DNA of 57,846 bases from Oscillospiraceae bacterium (GTDB lineage: Bacteria > Bacillota > Clostridia > Oscillospirales > CAG-272), in assembly GCA_015065135.1 (NCBI GenBank), contig SVQY01000012.1, positions 1-57,846 of the forward strand, written 5' to 3'. The notes beneath the pieces were generated by a model, which made no database searches, was not told where the DNA came from, and saw only the letters and a program-made list of their open reading frames with translations. Shown here one piece after another: positions 7,464 to 16,352 of the stretch (position 1 is its first letter; every line of letters begins with the position of its first letter). A program made the translations under genes and the position numbers.

Positions 7464-9944
7464 ATGCAGGAGCGATACGTAAAGGTGCGACTGCTGGATG
7501 CCCCCTTTTTTCTTGATCGGGAGTATGACTATTTTGTGCCGGAGGAGCTTTCGGCGCAGGTGAAAAGCGGCAGCTTTGTTACGGTGCCGTTTGGCAGCGG
7601 CAATCGCCGCCGGATGGGGCTTGTCATGCGCGAGACCGAACGGGATCCTTCACTGGCCAATACCAAGCCCATACACTCTGTGTCGACGCCTCGCATTTCG
7701 CTCTCTGAGGAAATGCTGGGGCTTGTGTCTTTTTTGCGCGAGCAAACGCTTTGCGCCACGGGAGATGCTGTACACGCGATGATCCCCGCAGGGGCGCTTT
7801 CCGGTCTTGCGGAGCGCTATCGCCGCACCGCCGTTGACGTGGGTGACGTGCGCAGGATCTCTCCCGGCGAGGCCTTTTTGCTGGCGCACATGGACAAGGT
7901 GAGGGAGTGTGGCCTTGAGACGCTGAAGAGTCGCTTTGGCCCCGAGACCGAGGAGCGTCTGGCGCATCTTTGCCGCCTGGGGCTTTTGCAGCGCGAGCTG
8001 GCCGAAAGATCCGCAATGGCGGCCAAGGAAACGGTGATCTTCTCGCTGGCGGTGCCTGCTGAAACGGCCGAGGGGCTGATCGCAGGCAGCATCAAGTCTC
8101 CCCGACTGGGAGAAAAGCAGAGGGTGGCGCTCTCGCAGCTGCTGGAGGGCGAGCGGACCGCCGAGGCGCTGCGCGCGCTGGGCTGCGGCAAGCAGCAGAC
8201 CGATGCCCTGGCGGCACACGGGCTGATCAAAAGCCGCGCCGAGCGGCAGTACAGAAACCCTTACGAAACAGCGGATGCCGTGGCCGATCCCACACCCCTT
8301 GTGTTAAATCCCGAGCAGCAGGCAGCCTTTGACACGCTGCAGCAGCAGCTCTCGGACGGTGAGCCACACGGTGTGCTTTTGCACGGCGTGACCGGCAGCG
8401 GCAAGACCTGTGTGATGCTGCGTGCCATCGACGAGGTACTGGCGCAGGGGCGGGGCGTGATCGTGCTGCTGCCCGAGATCGCACTTACCCCCCAATCGCT
8501 GGCAATTTTCTGCTCCCGTTACGGCAATCGCGTGGCGGTGATGCACTCCGCCCTGAACGCAGGGGAGCGGATGGACGCGTACCATCGCGTGCTTTCCGGC
8601 GAGGCGGATGTGGTGGTCGGTACGCGCTCTGCCGTTTTTGCGCCGGTCAAGGAGCTCGGTCTCATCGTGATGGATGAGGAGCACGAGCACACCTATAAAT
8701 CGGATATGAACCCCAAGTACCATGCCAGAGATGTGGCGCGATACCGCTGCGCGCAGCATAAGGCCGTGCTGCTGATGTGCTCGGCCACCCCTTCGCTGGA
8801 AAGCTACAAGCGAGCGTTGGAGGGCAGATATACTTTACTTCGGCTGCGGCACCGCCACGCGGGGGCTGAGCTGCCGGAGGTCAGGATCGCGGATATGCGC
8901 GGCGAGGCGGGCGAGGGAAATCTTTCGCCTCTGGGCGCTCAACTGACCGCCGCTCTGCAGCAGCATGTGGGAGAGGGCAATCAGGCCATTCTCTTTCTCA
9001 ATCGCAGAGGGTACAACCATGTGGTCTCCTGCCGCTCCTGCGGCGAGGCGGTGACCTGTCCCTCCTGCAGCGTGTCGCTGACCTATCATACCAAAAAGCA
9101 TTCCTATGACGAGGGGTATCTGGTCTGCCATCTGTGCGGCAGACGGCGCCCTCTGCCCAAGACCTGTCCCTCCTGCGGCTCCGAGCATCTGGCAAGACTC
9201 GGCTACGGTACACAACGGGTAGAGCAGGAGCTCTCTGAGCTGCTGCCGGGCACCGGGGTGCTGCGCATGGATACAGATACGACGGGAACTCGATTTTCCT
9301 ACGATGAGATGCTGGGCGCCTTCCGTCGCCACGAGGCCGACGTGCTACTCGGCACGCAGATGGTCACCAAGGGGCACGATTTCCCCGATGTGACGTTGGT
9401 TGGCGTGCTGATGGCGGACTCCTCGTTGTATCTGGACGATTACCGTGCTTCGGAGCGCACCTTCTCGATGCTCACGCAGGTGATCGGCCGTGCGGGCCGC
9501 GCCAAAAAGAAGGGCGTGGCAGTGATCCAGACCTGCAATCCGGATCACGATGTGCTGCGACTGGCGTGTCGGCAGGATTATGAGACCTTTTACGAGAGGG
9601 AGATCAAGCTGCGCCGCTTGCTGGTCTTTCCGCCGTTTTGTGATATGGCGCTGCTGACGCTCTCGCACAGAGACGAGCGCGAGCTGCTGATGGCATCTAA
9701 GGTGCTGTCGGATGAGCTGGTCAAGCGGATGGCCTCGACCTACAGCGACGTCAAGCTGATCGCGTTCGGCCCCTTTGAGGCCCCGATCTACCGTGCCGAC
9801 GGGCAATACCGTATGCGAATGGTGATCAAATGTGCGCTTTCCAAGCGCTCGCGAGCATTGTTCGGAGAGCTGCTCGCATTATTTCAAAAGCAAGGAAACG
9901 GAATGCCGACGCTGTCGGTGGATTTCAATCCGTCTACATTATAA
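7464..9944 (+). CDS. priA: Primosomal protein N', replication restart helicase
   Basis: 826-residue superfamily 2 DNA helicase that reloads the replisome at collapsed forks. Order: N-terminal 3'-DNA-binding and winged-helix domains (about 1-280), Walker A GVTGSGKT (about 308-315), DEEH box (about 404-407), a zinc-binding insertion with eight Cys in CxxC pairs (about 523-577), the second RecA lobe (IGRAGRAKKKG) and the C-terminal domain. The start at ATG 7464 follows AGGGGGAG; a GTG at 7446 is less well placed. A small hairpin (7431-7445) lies just before the ribosome site. Length is normal for Firmicutes. Confidence 0.95.
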   Translation: MQERYVKVRLLDAPFFLDREYDYFVPEELSAQVKSGSFVTVPFGSGNRRRMGLVMRETERDPSLANTKPIHSVSTPRISLSEEMLGLVSFLREQTLCATGDAVHAMIPAGALSGLAERYRRTAVDVGDVRRISPGEAFLLAHMDKVRECGLETLKSRFGPETEERLAHLCRLGLLQRELAERSAMAAKETVIFSLAVPAETAEGLIAGSIKSPRLGEKQRVALSQLLEGERTAEALRALGCGKQQTDALAAHGLIKSRAERQYRNPYETADAVADPTPLVLNPEQQAAFDTLQQQLSDGEPHGVLLHGVTGSGKTCVMLRAIDEVLAQGRGVIVLLPEIALTPQSLAIFCSRYGNRVAVMHSALNAGERMDAYHRVLSGEADVVVGTRSAVFAPVKELGLIVMDEEHEHTYKSDMNPKYHARDVARYRCAQHKAVLLMCSATPSLESYKRALEGRYTLLRLRHRHAGAELPEVRIADMRGEAGEGNLSPLGAQLTAALQQHVGEGNQAILFLNRRGYNHVVSCRSCGEAVTCPSCSVSLTYHTKKHSYDEGYLVCHLCGRRRPLPKTCPSCGSEHLARLGYGTQRVEQELSELLPGTGVLRMDTDTTGTRFSYDEMLGAFRRHEADVLLGTQMVTKGHDFPDVTLVGVLMADSSLYLDDYRASERTFSMLTQVIGRAGRAKKKGVAVIQTCNPDHDVLRLACRQDYETFYEREIKLRRLLVFPPFCDMALLTLSHRDERELLMASKVLSDELVKRMASTYSDVKLIAFGPFEAPIYRADGQYRMRMVIKCALSKRSRALFGELLALFQKQGNGMPTLSVDFNPSTL

Positions 9945-9955
9945 GGAGAACTGTT

Positions 9956-10411
9956 ATGGCTAAATTGCAAATTCGTAAGGTGGGTGACGAGGTGCTGCGC
10001 AAGAGATGTCGCCCTGTTGAGGAGATCACGCCCAGGATCCTGACGCTGCTGGACGATATGGTAGAGACGATGCGCGACGCCGACGGCGTGGGGCTTGCCG
10101 CACCGCAGGTGGGTGTTCTGCGCCGTATCGTGGTGATCGAGGTCGAGGAGGGCGAGGTACTGGAGCTGATCAATCCTCGCATCGTGGCCACCTCCGGTAA
10201 GCAGGAGGGTATGGAGGGCTGCCTCTCTCTGCCCGGCCGTCGCGGCGTGGTCAAGCGCCCGAAGCACGTGACGGTGCAGGCGCTCAATCGCCACGGTGAG
10301 CAGGTGGAGATCAGCGGCTCGGATCTGCTGGCGCGTGCCTTCTGCCACGAGCTGGATCATTTGGAGGGCACACTTTACGTGGACCGCGCCGAGCGGATGG
10401 AGGAGATCTGA
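9956..10411 (+). CDS. def: Peptide deformylase
   Basis: 151-residue metalloenzyme that removes the formyl group from nascent proteins. All three motifs are intact: GVGLAAPQVG (44-53), EGCLS (87-91, metal Cys89) and HELDH (131-135, metal His131/His135 and catalytic Glu132). The start is the ATG at 9956 with TAAGGAG upstream; a longer frame beginning at 9830 runs inside priA. It sits one base before fmt, pairing the enzymes that add and remove formyl groups. Confidence 0.96.
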   Translation: MAKLQIRKVGDEVLRKRCRPVEEITPRILTLLDDMVETMRDADGVGLAAPQVGVLRRIVVIEVEEGEVLELINPRIVATSGKQEGMEGCLSLPGRRGVVKRPKHVTVQALNRHGEQVEISGSDLLARAFCHELDHLEGTLYVDRAERMEEI

Positions 10412-10412
10412 C

Positions 10413-11351
10413 GTGCGCATTTTGTTTATGGGAACTCCCGAATACGCCTTGTTTGGCCTGCGCGCACTTTGCGATGCAGGCGAGAATGTGATCGGCGTTG
10501 TGACGCAGCCGGATAAGCCAAAGGGTAGGGGATATGAGCTTTGTCCGCCTCCCGTTAAGGTTTTTGCAATGGAAAAGGGGCTGCCTGTCTATCAGCCCGA
10601 GACCCTTCGCAACGGTGCCTTTGACGAGGAGCTGCGTGCCCTGGCTCCCGACCTGATCGTGGTGGTGGCCTATGGCAAGATCCTGCCCCAGTCGGTGCTG
10701 GATATGCCGAAATACGGCTGCATCAATGTGCACGGCTCGCTATTGCCCGCATATCGCGGTGCTGCTCCGATGCAGCGTGCGATCATCGATGGCAGGACAG
10801 AGACCGGCGTGACCACGATGCAGATGGCGGCCGGGCTGGATACCGGTGATATGCTGGTCACGGTGCGTGTACCGATCGGCGAAAATGATAATTTTGAGGA
10901 TATGCATGACCGCCTCGGTGCGGCAGGCGCCGAAGCGCTGCTGGAAACGCTGGCGCGGTTGCGTGCGGGCACGCTGGTGGCGGTGCCGCAGGATGATAGT
11001 AAGGCTACCTATGCCGCCAAGATCGAAAAGGCGGACTGCCTGTTGGATTTTTCCAAGCCTGCACGTGTCTTGCACGATCAGATCCGCGGACTTTCCCCCT
11101 TTCCGCTTGCCTTTACCAGAACGCCGGACGGCCGTATGCTGAAGGTGCCGGAAAGCCGCGTTGGTAGCGAAAAAACTGCAACGGATGCAAAATTTGGCAC
11201 CGTTCTGGCACTTTCTGACCGCATTGTCGTGGCTTGCGGTGAGGGGACGACGTTGGAGATCCTGCGCGTTTTGCCGGAGGGCAAGGGGCGTATGAGCGCC
11301 GCCGATTATATTCGCGGACGGCGGCTGACAGTTGGAGATATACTCGGTTAA
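10413..11351 (+). CDS. fmt: Methionyl-tRNA formyltransferase
   Basis: 312-residue enzyme that formylates initiator Met-tRNA with 10-formyl-THF. Visible: RILFMGTPEYA at the N-terminus, the formyl-transfer motif NVHGSLLPAYRGAAP (about 105-119) and a C-terminal OB-like tRNA-binding domain. The start is GTG 10413, with GGAGG inside the end of def and one base after its stop; this agrees with the family start (VRILFMGTP). Confidence 0.95.
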   Translation: MRILFMGTPEYALFGLRALCDAGENVIGVVTQPDKPKGRGYELCPPPVKVFAMEKGLPVYQPETLRNGAFDEELRALAPDLIVVVAYGKILPQSVLDMPKYGCINVHGSLLPAYRGAAPMQRAIIDGRTETGVTTMQMAAGLDTGDMLVTVRVPIGENDNFEDMHDRLGAAGAEALLETLARLRAGTLVAVPQDDSKATYAAKIEKADCLLDFSKPARVLHDQIRGLSPFPLAFTRTPDGRMLKVPESRVGSEKTATDAKFGTVLALSDRIVVACGEGTTLEILRVLPEGKGRMSAADYIRGRRLTVGDILG

Positions 11352-11366
11352 AAAGGAGATTTCTCT

Positions 11367-12098
11367 ATGTTTTTTGGGTTTTGGTGGGACTGGACGCTGA
11401 TCATTCTGGTTCCCGGTATCCTGTTGACCCTTTGGGCGCAGATCAAGGTCAAATCCGCTTACGGTCGCTATCAGCACGAGCTACTGCCGGCACCGATGAC
11501 AGGCGCCGCGGTGGCGCGCCGCATTCTGGACGCCAACGGCCTTTCTCACGTGCCGGTGGAGATGGTGCCGGGGCAGCTCTCGGATCATTACGATCCGCGG
11601 GATCAGGTGCTGCGCCTTTCCGAGGCGGTCTATCACGGCAACAACGTGGCGGCTGTGGGTGTAGCGGCACACGAGGCAGGGCATGCCCTGCAGGATGAGC
11701 GCGGCTATCTGCCGCTGCGCTTCCGTATGGCAATGGTGCCGGTCTGCAATATCGGCTCGCATCTGGCAATGCCGCTTTTCTTGATCGGTATTCTTTTGGG
11801 TGCTTTTTATGGGAGCTCCCTCGTCATTGCCGATTGGCTGATCCTTGCGGGCATCGCTGCCTTTTCGCTTTCTGTTCTCTTTCAGCTGGTCACGCTGCCG
11901 GTGGAGTTCAACGCCAGCCGCCGCGCGCTGCGCTGTCTGGAGGGCTCCGGCACGATGACCGATGAGCAGCTGAAGGGCTCGCGCAAGGTGCTTTCCGCTG
12001 CGGCGATGACCTACGTGGCAGCGCTGGCCGTAGGATTCCTCAGCGTGCTGCGTCTTTTGCTGATCGCAGCCAGTGTGACGGGGCGCAGAGACCGATGA
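11367..12098 (+). CDS. Membrane zinc metallopeptidase (YugP type)
   Basis: 243-residue integral membrane metallopeptidase of the Zn_peptidase_2 family. Membrane helix near 8-24, cytosolic catalytic region with HEAGH at 102-106, and hydrophobic segments at about 125-170 and 210-235. Members sit in this same operon position between fmt and rsmB in many Clostridia; the substrate is unknown. AAAAGGAG precedes ATG 11367, and the stop overlaps the rsmB start (ATGA), so they are coupled. Confidence 0.9.
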   Translation: MFFGFWWDWTLIILVPGILLTLWAQIKVKSAYGRYQHELLPAPMTGAAVARRILDANGLSHVPVEMVPGQLSDHYDPRDQVLRLSEAVYHGNNVAAVGVAAHEAGHALQDERGYLPLRFRMAMVPVCNIGSHLAMPLFLIGILLGAFYGSSLVIADWLILAGIAAFSLSVLFQLVTLPVEFNASRRALRCLEGSGTMTDEQLKGSRKVLSAAAMTYVAALAVGFLSVLRLLLIAASVTGRRDR

Positions 12099-13384
12099 GC
12101 GCCCGACAGCTTGCTTTGGATCTTTTGCTGCGCTGTGAGGCCGCCGACCGGTACGCCAACCTGGCGCTGGATAGTGCGCTGAAGCGCGAAAGTGGCATAA
12201 CGGGTGCGGATAAAGCACTTTGCACCGCGCTGTTCTACGCCACCATCGAGCATAAGATCACATTGGACTATATCATTGACGGCGCGGCCTCCCTACCGCC
12301 CTCCGCGATCGAGAAAAAGGTGCGGATGCTGCTGCGGATGGGACTTTGCCAGCTGCTTTATTTTGACCGCATTCCGGATCACGCCGCCATCAATGAGACG
12401 GTGGCCATGACCCCCAAGCGCAGCAAGGGCTTTGTCAATGCCATCCTGCGCGGCTTTTGCCGCCGCGGCAAGGTGGTGGACTATCCGGAGCAGGCGGCAG
12501 ATCCGATCCGCTATCTGTCGGTGCGCTATTCGGTGCCCGAGCCCTTGGCTGAGGCCTTTGTGAGCGGCTATGGCTTCGCCCGTGCCGCATCGCTGCTGCA
12601 GGCCTTTGACGGCACGCCCGCGTTGACGGTGCGCGTCAATACGCTGCGGCGCACCCGTGAGGAATTCTTGCGGGAATTTGGCGGCGAGCCCACTGAAATA
12701 GCCCCCAACGGGGTGCGTTTCCCCGATATGAGCGCTGTTTCGGAGCCGCTTGCCGCAGGAGATTGCTTCGTGCAGGACGAGGCATCGCAGATCTGCACCG
12801 AGGTGTTGGATGCGCGCCCCGACGAGCGCGTGCTGGATCTTTGTGCCGCGCCCGGCTCCAAGTCCTTTGGTGCCGCGCTTTCCATGCGGAACAGCGGCGA
12901 GGTCAGGAGCTACGATCTGCACGAGAACAAGGTCTCGCTGATCCGCCGGGGTGCCGAAGCGCTGGGGTTGACCGCGCTGACCGCCGCCGCAGGGGATGCC
13001 CGTCTGGCAAGCGCCGAAACGGTGGGTGTTTTTGATCGCGTGATCTGCGATGTGCCTTGCTCCGGCTACGGTGTGCTTGCCAAAAAGCCGGATATCCGCT
13101 ATAAGGATTTTTCGCTGGCGGCAGGGCTGCTGCCGATCCAGGCGGCGATACTGGATGCCGCAGCCGGTTGCGTGCGCGAGGGCGGTGTGCTGGTATATTC
13201 CACCTGCACGCTGCTGCCTGCCGAAAATGAGGCACAGGTCACGGCGTTTCTTGCGCGCCATCCGCAGTTCGTGCTGCAGCCCTTTACGGTGGGCGCGCTG
13301 CATAGTGAGGGTATGCTGACCCTGGCGCCGGATACCCACGGCACCGACGGATTTTTTATGGCAAAACTCTTAAAAAAGGGATAA
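12095..13384 (+). CDS. rsmB: 16S rRNA m5C967 methyltransferase RsmB
   Basis: 429 residues; methylates C967 of 16S rRNA using S-adenosylmethionine. An N-terminal NusB-like RNA-binding domain (about 1-135) is followed by the Rossmann methyltransferase domain with LDLCAAPGSK (SAM motif I), CDVPCSGYG (motif IV with catalytic Cys) and YSTCTLLPAENE (motif VI with the second Cys). It overlaps the peptidase stop by four bases. Length is normal. Confidence 0.95.
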   Translation: MSARQLALDLLLRCEAADRYANLALDSALKRESGITGADKALCTALFYATIEHKITLDYIIDGAASLPPSAIEKKVRMLLRMGLCQLLYFDRIPDHAAINETVAMTPKRSKGFVNAILRGFCRRGKVVDYPEQAADPIRYLSVRYSVPEPLAEAFVSGYGFARAASLLQAFDGTPALTVRVNTLRRTREEFLREFGGEPTEIAPNGVRFPDMSAVSEPLAAGDCFVQDEASQICTEVLDARPDERVLDLCAAPGSKSFGAALSMRNSGEVRSYDLHENKVSLIRRGAEALGLTALTAAAGDARLASAETVGVFDRVICDVPCSGYGVLAKKPDIRYKDFSLAAGLLPIQAAILDAAAGCVREGGVLVYSTCTLLPAENEAQVTAFLARHPQFVLQPFTVGALHSEGMLTLAPDTHGTDGFFMAKLLKKG

Positions 13385-13388
13385 CGGT

Positions 13389-14462
13389 ATGGAATTTTCG
13401 CAAAAATCAGAGCTGCTGTCGCTGACACCGCGGGAGCTGGAGGAGCTGCTTTTGTCGCTGGGCGAGCCCAAATATCGGGCAGGACAGATCTTTCCCCAAT
13501 TACATAAGGGCCTTTCGCCCGAGGAGATGACCAATATCGGCAAGCTGACACGGCAGCGCCTTTCCGAGGCGACGACCTATCATCTGCCGCGTGTGAAGCG
13601 TAAGCTGGTCTCTGCCTTGGATGGCACCGTGAAATATCTCTTTGAGCTATCCGACGGCAACTGTGTGGAGAGTGTGCTGATGCAGTATGAGCACGGCACC
13701 ACCATCTGCATCTCTACCCAGGTCGGCTGCAATATGGGCTGCAGGTTTTGTGCCTCCACCATCGGTGGCAAGGTGCGCAATCTGACTCCCGGTGAGCTGC
13801 TGGGGCAGGTGATCGCCGCCGGCAGAGACAGCGGCGAGCGTATTGACGGCATCGTGATGATGGGCATCGGCGAGCCATTGGATAATTTTGACGCCGTTGT
13901 GCGATTTTTGGATCTTGTGAATCGCCCGGAGGGCGTAAATATCGGCTATCGCCATATCTCGCTTTCCACCTGCGGTCTGGTGGATAAGATCGACCGCTTG
14001 GCCGCCCTGCGGCTGCCGATCACGCTTTCCATCTCGCTGCACGCCGCCGATGACGAGACCCGCTCTGCCATTATGCCGATCAATCGGAAGTACAATATTG
14101 CTGCGCTGCTGGCAGCCTGCAAGCGCTATTTTGAGGCCACGGGGCGGCGTATCTCCTTTGAATACACCCTGATCGCAGGCAAAAACGACAGCCGTGAGGC
14201 TGCGGAGCAGCTGGCGCTGCTCCTGAACCGCAGTCTGCGCACCCGTACCGAGGGAATGCCGATCCACGTGAATCTGATCCCGGTCAACGAGGTGAAGGAA
14301 AGCGGCTTTCAGCGCTCGGGCGCCAAGGCGGTCAAGGCCTTTGCTGCCGTACTGGAAAGAAACGGCATCCGAGCCACCGTGCGCCGTACGCTGGGGGCGG
14401 ACATCAATGCCTCCTGCGGGCAGCTCCGCAAGGAGACTGCCGAGTCCGAGCTGCATGAATAA
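13389..14462 (+). CDS. rlmN: Dual-specificity rRNA/tRNA adenine C2-methyltransferase RlmN
   Basis: 357-residue radical-SAM enzyme that makes 2-methyladenosine in 23S rRNA (A2503) and in some tRNAs (A37). The cluster motif CNMGCRFC is at about 114-121; the C-terminal mechanistic Cys is in NASCGQLR (about 345). N-terminal helical substrate domain is present. Starts four bases after rsmB. In most Firmicutes the next genes are prpC and prkC; here a 53-codon membrane peptide follows. Confidence 0.95.
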   Translation: MEFSQKSELLSLTPRELEELLLSLGEPKYRAGQIFPQLHKGLSPEEMTNIGKLTRQRLSEATTYHLPRVKRKLVSALDGTVKYLFELSDGNCVESVLMQYEHGTTICISTQVGCNMGCRFCASTIGGKVRNLTPGELLGQVIAAGRDSGERIDGIVMMGIGEPLDNFDAVVRFLDLVNRPEGVNIGYRHISLSTCGLVDKIDRLAALRLPITLSISLHAADDETRSAIMPINRKYNIAALLAACKRYFEATGRRISFEYTLIAGKNDSREAAEQLALLLNRSLRTRTEGMPIHVNLIPVNEVKESGFQRSGAKAVKAFAAVLERNGIRATVRRTLGADINASCGQLRKETAESELHE

Positions 14463-14481
14463 GCCCCGTAATGGGTAGAAT

Positions 14482-14508
14482 AAGAGCACCCCTTTGAAAG
14501 GAGCTCTT
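14482..14508 (+). promoter_or_regulatory. Hairpin enclosing the ribosome site of the 53-codon gene
   Basis: AAGAGC (14482-14487) pairs with GCTCTT (14503-14508), and CCTTT (14491-14495) with AAAGG (14497-14501). The paired strand contains the Shine-Dalgarno sequence AAAGGAG, so folding would hide it. Regulation is inferred only. Confidence 0.35.
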
Positions 14509-14510
14509 GT

Positions 14511-14672
14511 ATGGCAAAGGCAAGAAAAAAGGCAAGCGGTGCAGCAAAACGCAGTACCGTACGGCGGCTGCTGATCGCCAATCTCTTGGTGGCACTGGGG
14601 CTGCTCACGCTGACGGTGACGGTGCTGTTTGCGTTGGGACTTTTGGAAAGTGTTTTTGCGTTTATCTTTTGA
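14511..14672 (+). CDS. Small single-pass membrane protein at the prpC-prkC position
   Basis: 53-residue protein, not recognised. Residues 1-19 are strongly basic (MAKARKKASGAAKRSTVRR), followed by one hydrophobic segment from about 20 to the C-terminus (LLIANLLVALGLLTLTVTV, then LFALGLLESVFAFIF), with the positive-inside rule placing the N-terminus in the cytoplasm. AAAGGAG lies eight bases before the ATG, within a hairpin. Coding is supported by the ribosome site, its position between rlmN and rsgA, and the short 25-base gap to rsgA. It replaces the PrpC phosphatase and PrkC kinase genes expected here; nothing suggests it is a remnant of them. Confidence 0.6.
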   Translation: MAKARKKASGAAKRSTVRRLLIANLLVALGLLTLTVTVLFALGLLESVFAFIF

Positions 14673-14697
14673 ATTTTGAGAATAGGAAAAAAAGCAA

Positions 14698-15681
14698 ATG
14701 CTATTGAAGGAAAAGGGAAAGCTCATACGAGGCGTTGGCGGTCTTTACGAGATCGCGCTGGAAAAGGGCGATACGCCGCTTTCCGGGCAGCGGATCCATT
14801 GTCGCGCCAAGGGTAATTTCCGCCACGAGGGCATCACGCCGTTGGTGGGAGATGCGGTGACCGTCTCCTTTGAGGATGCCACCCTGCCGCGCAACGAGCA
14901 GGGAGAGGTGGTCCTCACGGCCGACGGCGGCGGTATCGTGATCGAGGAGATCCTGCCACGTAAAAACGCGCTGATCAGACCGCCGATGGCCAATCTGGAC
15001 GTGCTGTTCATCACCTTTGCCGCTGCCCATCCGGCACCGGCACTGGAGACGGTGGACAAGCTGATCTCGATTGCCGAGTACAATCATATCGAGCCGGTGA
15101 TCGTGATCGGCAAACGGGATATGGCGCCCGACTATGCCGATGAGCTGGCAGCGCTCTACCAAGGGGTAGGCTACTCTGCCTTTGCGCTTTCTGCGGAGAG
15201 CGGAGACGGTGTAGCGCCGCTGCAGCAATACATCAAAGAGCATATGAGTGGCAAGACCGCCGCCTTTGCCGGTGCTTCCGGCGTGGGAAAATCCACCTTG
15301 CTCAACGCACTTTTCCCGGGGCTTTCTTTGCAAACGGGAGAGATCAGCCGTCGCATCGAGCGCGGCAGACACACCACACGCCGCGTGGAGCTGTATCCGG
15401 TGGAGGGAATGGCCGAGACCTACGTGGCCGATACACCCGGCTTCAGTATGCTGGATTTTGTGCGCTTTGATTTCTTCCAGAAGGAGGATCTGGCGTATAC
15501 GATGCGCGAGTTTGATCGCTATCTCGGCGATTGCCGCTATAAAAAATGCACCCATACCCGTGAGGAGGGGTGTGCGATCCTGGAGGCGATGCGCAAGGGC
15601 GAGATCGCACCCAGCCGCCACCAAAGCTATGTTGGTATGTTCGATGCGTTGAAGAACAAACACGATTGGAGCAAAAAATAA
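14698..15681 (+). CDS. rsgA: Ribosome small subunit-dependent GTPase RsgA
   Basis: 327-residue circularly permuted GTPase that checks late 30S assembly. N-terminal OB fold (1-75), then the permuted G domain with GKRDMA (G4 position), GASGVGKST P-loop (about 192-200), DTPGFS (G3), and a C-terminal zinc region CRYKKCTHTREEGC. ATG 14698 follows a modest AGGAAAA. The stop overlaps the thiN start (TAATG), skipping the usual rpe gene. Confidence 0.95.
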   Translation: MLLKEKGKLIRGVGGLYEIALEKGDTPLSGQRIHCRAKGNFRHEGITPLVGDAVTVSFEDATLPRNEQGEVVLTADGGGIVIEEILPRKNALIRPPMANLDVLFITFAAAHPAPALETVDKLISIAEYNHIEPVIVIGKRDMAPDYADELAALYQGVGYSAFALSAESGDGVAPLQQYIKEHMSGKTAAFAGASGVGKSTLLNALFPGLSLQTGEISRRIERGRHTTRRVELYPVEGMAETYVADTPGFSMLDFVRFDFFQKEDLAYTMREFDRYLGDCRYKKCTHTREEGCAILEAMRKGEIAPSRHQSYVGMFDALKNKHDWSKK

Positions 15682-16310
15682 TGCGTGCTTACATATACGT
15701 GGGTGGGGAGATCGACCCTGCCAACCTGACCGACCACCCAAAGGGAGATGATCTGGTCATTGCCGCCGATGCCGGCTGGAATAATGCCAAAAAGGCCGGC
15801 GTAAAGCCGATGGCCCTGCTGGGGGATTTTGACTCGCTGGGTGAGCCCCACGTGCCGGACGACGTGGAGATCGTCCGCGTGCCTGCGGAAAAGGATCTGA
15901 CCGATACGCAGCTGGCTGTGGAGTATGCTTTGCAAAAGGGTATACGGGATATCGTGATCGTGGGCGGCCTTTCGGGTAGGCTGGATCACACCCTCTCCAA
16001 TCTTGCCATTCTGGAGCATCTGGAAACGCTGCGTGTGCATGCGCTGATCACCGACGGCTACAACCGCGCTCGCTTTATCCGCAACAACAGCACGCTTATT
16101 CCGCGCGGCGCCTATCGCTATCTGTCGCTGATCGCCGCCGACCCCGTGGTGAAGGGCGTGGAGATCGACGGCGTGAAGTATCCGCTGAAAAAAGCCACTC
16201 TGAAGCGCACGCATCAGTATGCCGTCAGCAACGAGCTGACCGGAAACTGCGCCTTTATCGCGGTGCGCAGAGGCGGACTCTACATCATTGAGAGCAGAGA
16301 TGCAAAATAA
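15681..16310 (+). CDS. thiN: Thiamine pyrophosphokinase
   Basis: 209-residue enzyme transferring pyrophosphate from ATP to thiamine. Visible: LLGDFDSLG and EKDLTDTQLA (metal/ATP acidic motifs) and GGLSGRLDHTLSNL, hallmark sequences of the catalytic domain, then the C-terminal thiamine-binding beta-sandwich. The start ATG 15681 shares one base with the rsgA stop; there is no independent ribosome site, so coupling is likely. Last gene of the long operon, followed by a strong terminator. Confidence 0.93.
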   Translation: MRAYIYVGGEIDPANLTDHPKGDDLVIAADAGWNNAKKAGVKPMALLGDFDSLGEPHVPDDVEIVRVPAEKDLTDTQLAVEYALQKGIRDIVIVGGLSGRLDHTLSNLAILEHLETLRVHALITDGYNRARFIRNNSTLIPRGAYRYLSLIAADPVVKGVEIDGVKYPLKKATLKRTHQYAVSNELTGNCAFIAVRRGGLYIIESRDAK

Positions 16311-16311
16311 C

Positions 16312-16340
16312 AAAAAAGCCGACCACGGGTCGGCTTTTTT
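16312..16340. terminator. Bidirectional terminator after thiN
   Basis: 13-bp stem (AAAAAAGCCGACC and complement) with an ACG loop, flanked by A and T runs, between convergent genes. Confidence 0.88.
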
Positions 16341-16352
16341 GTTATTTTCGGC

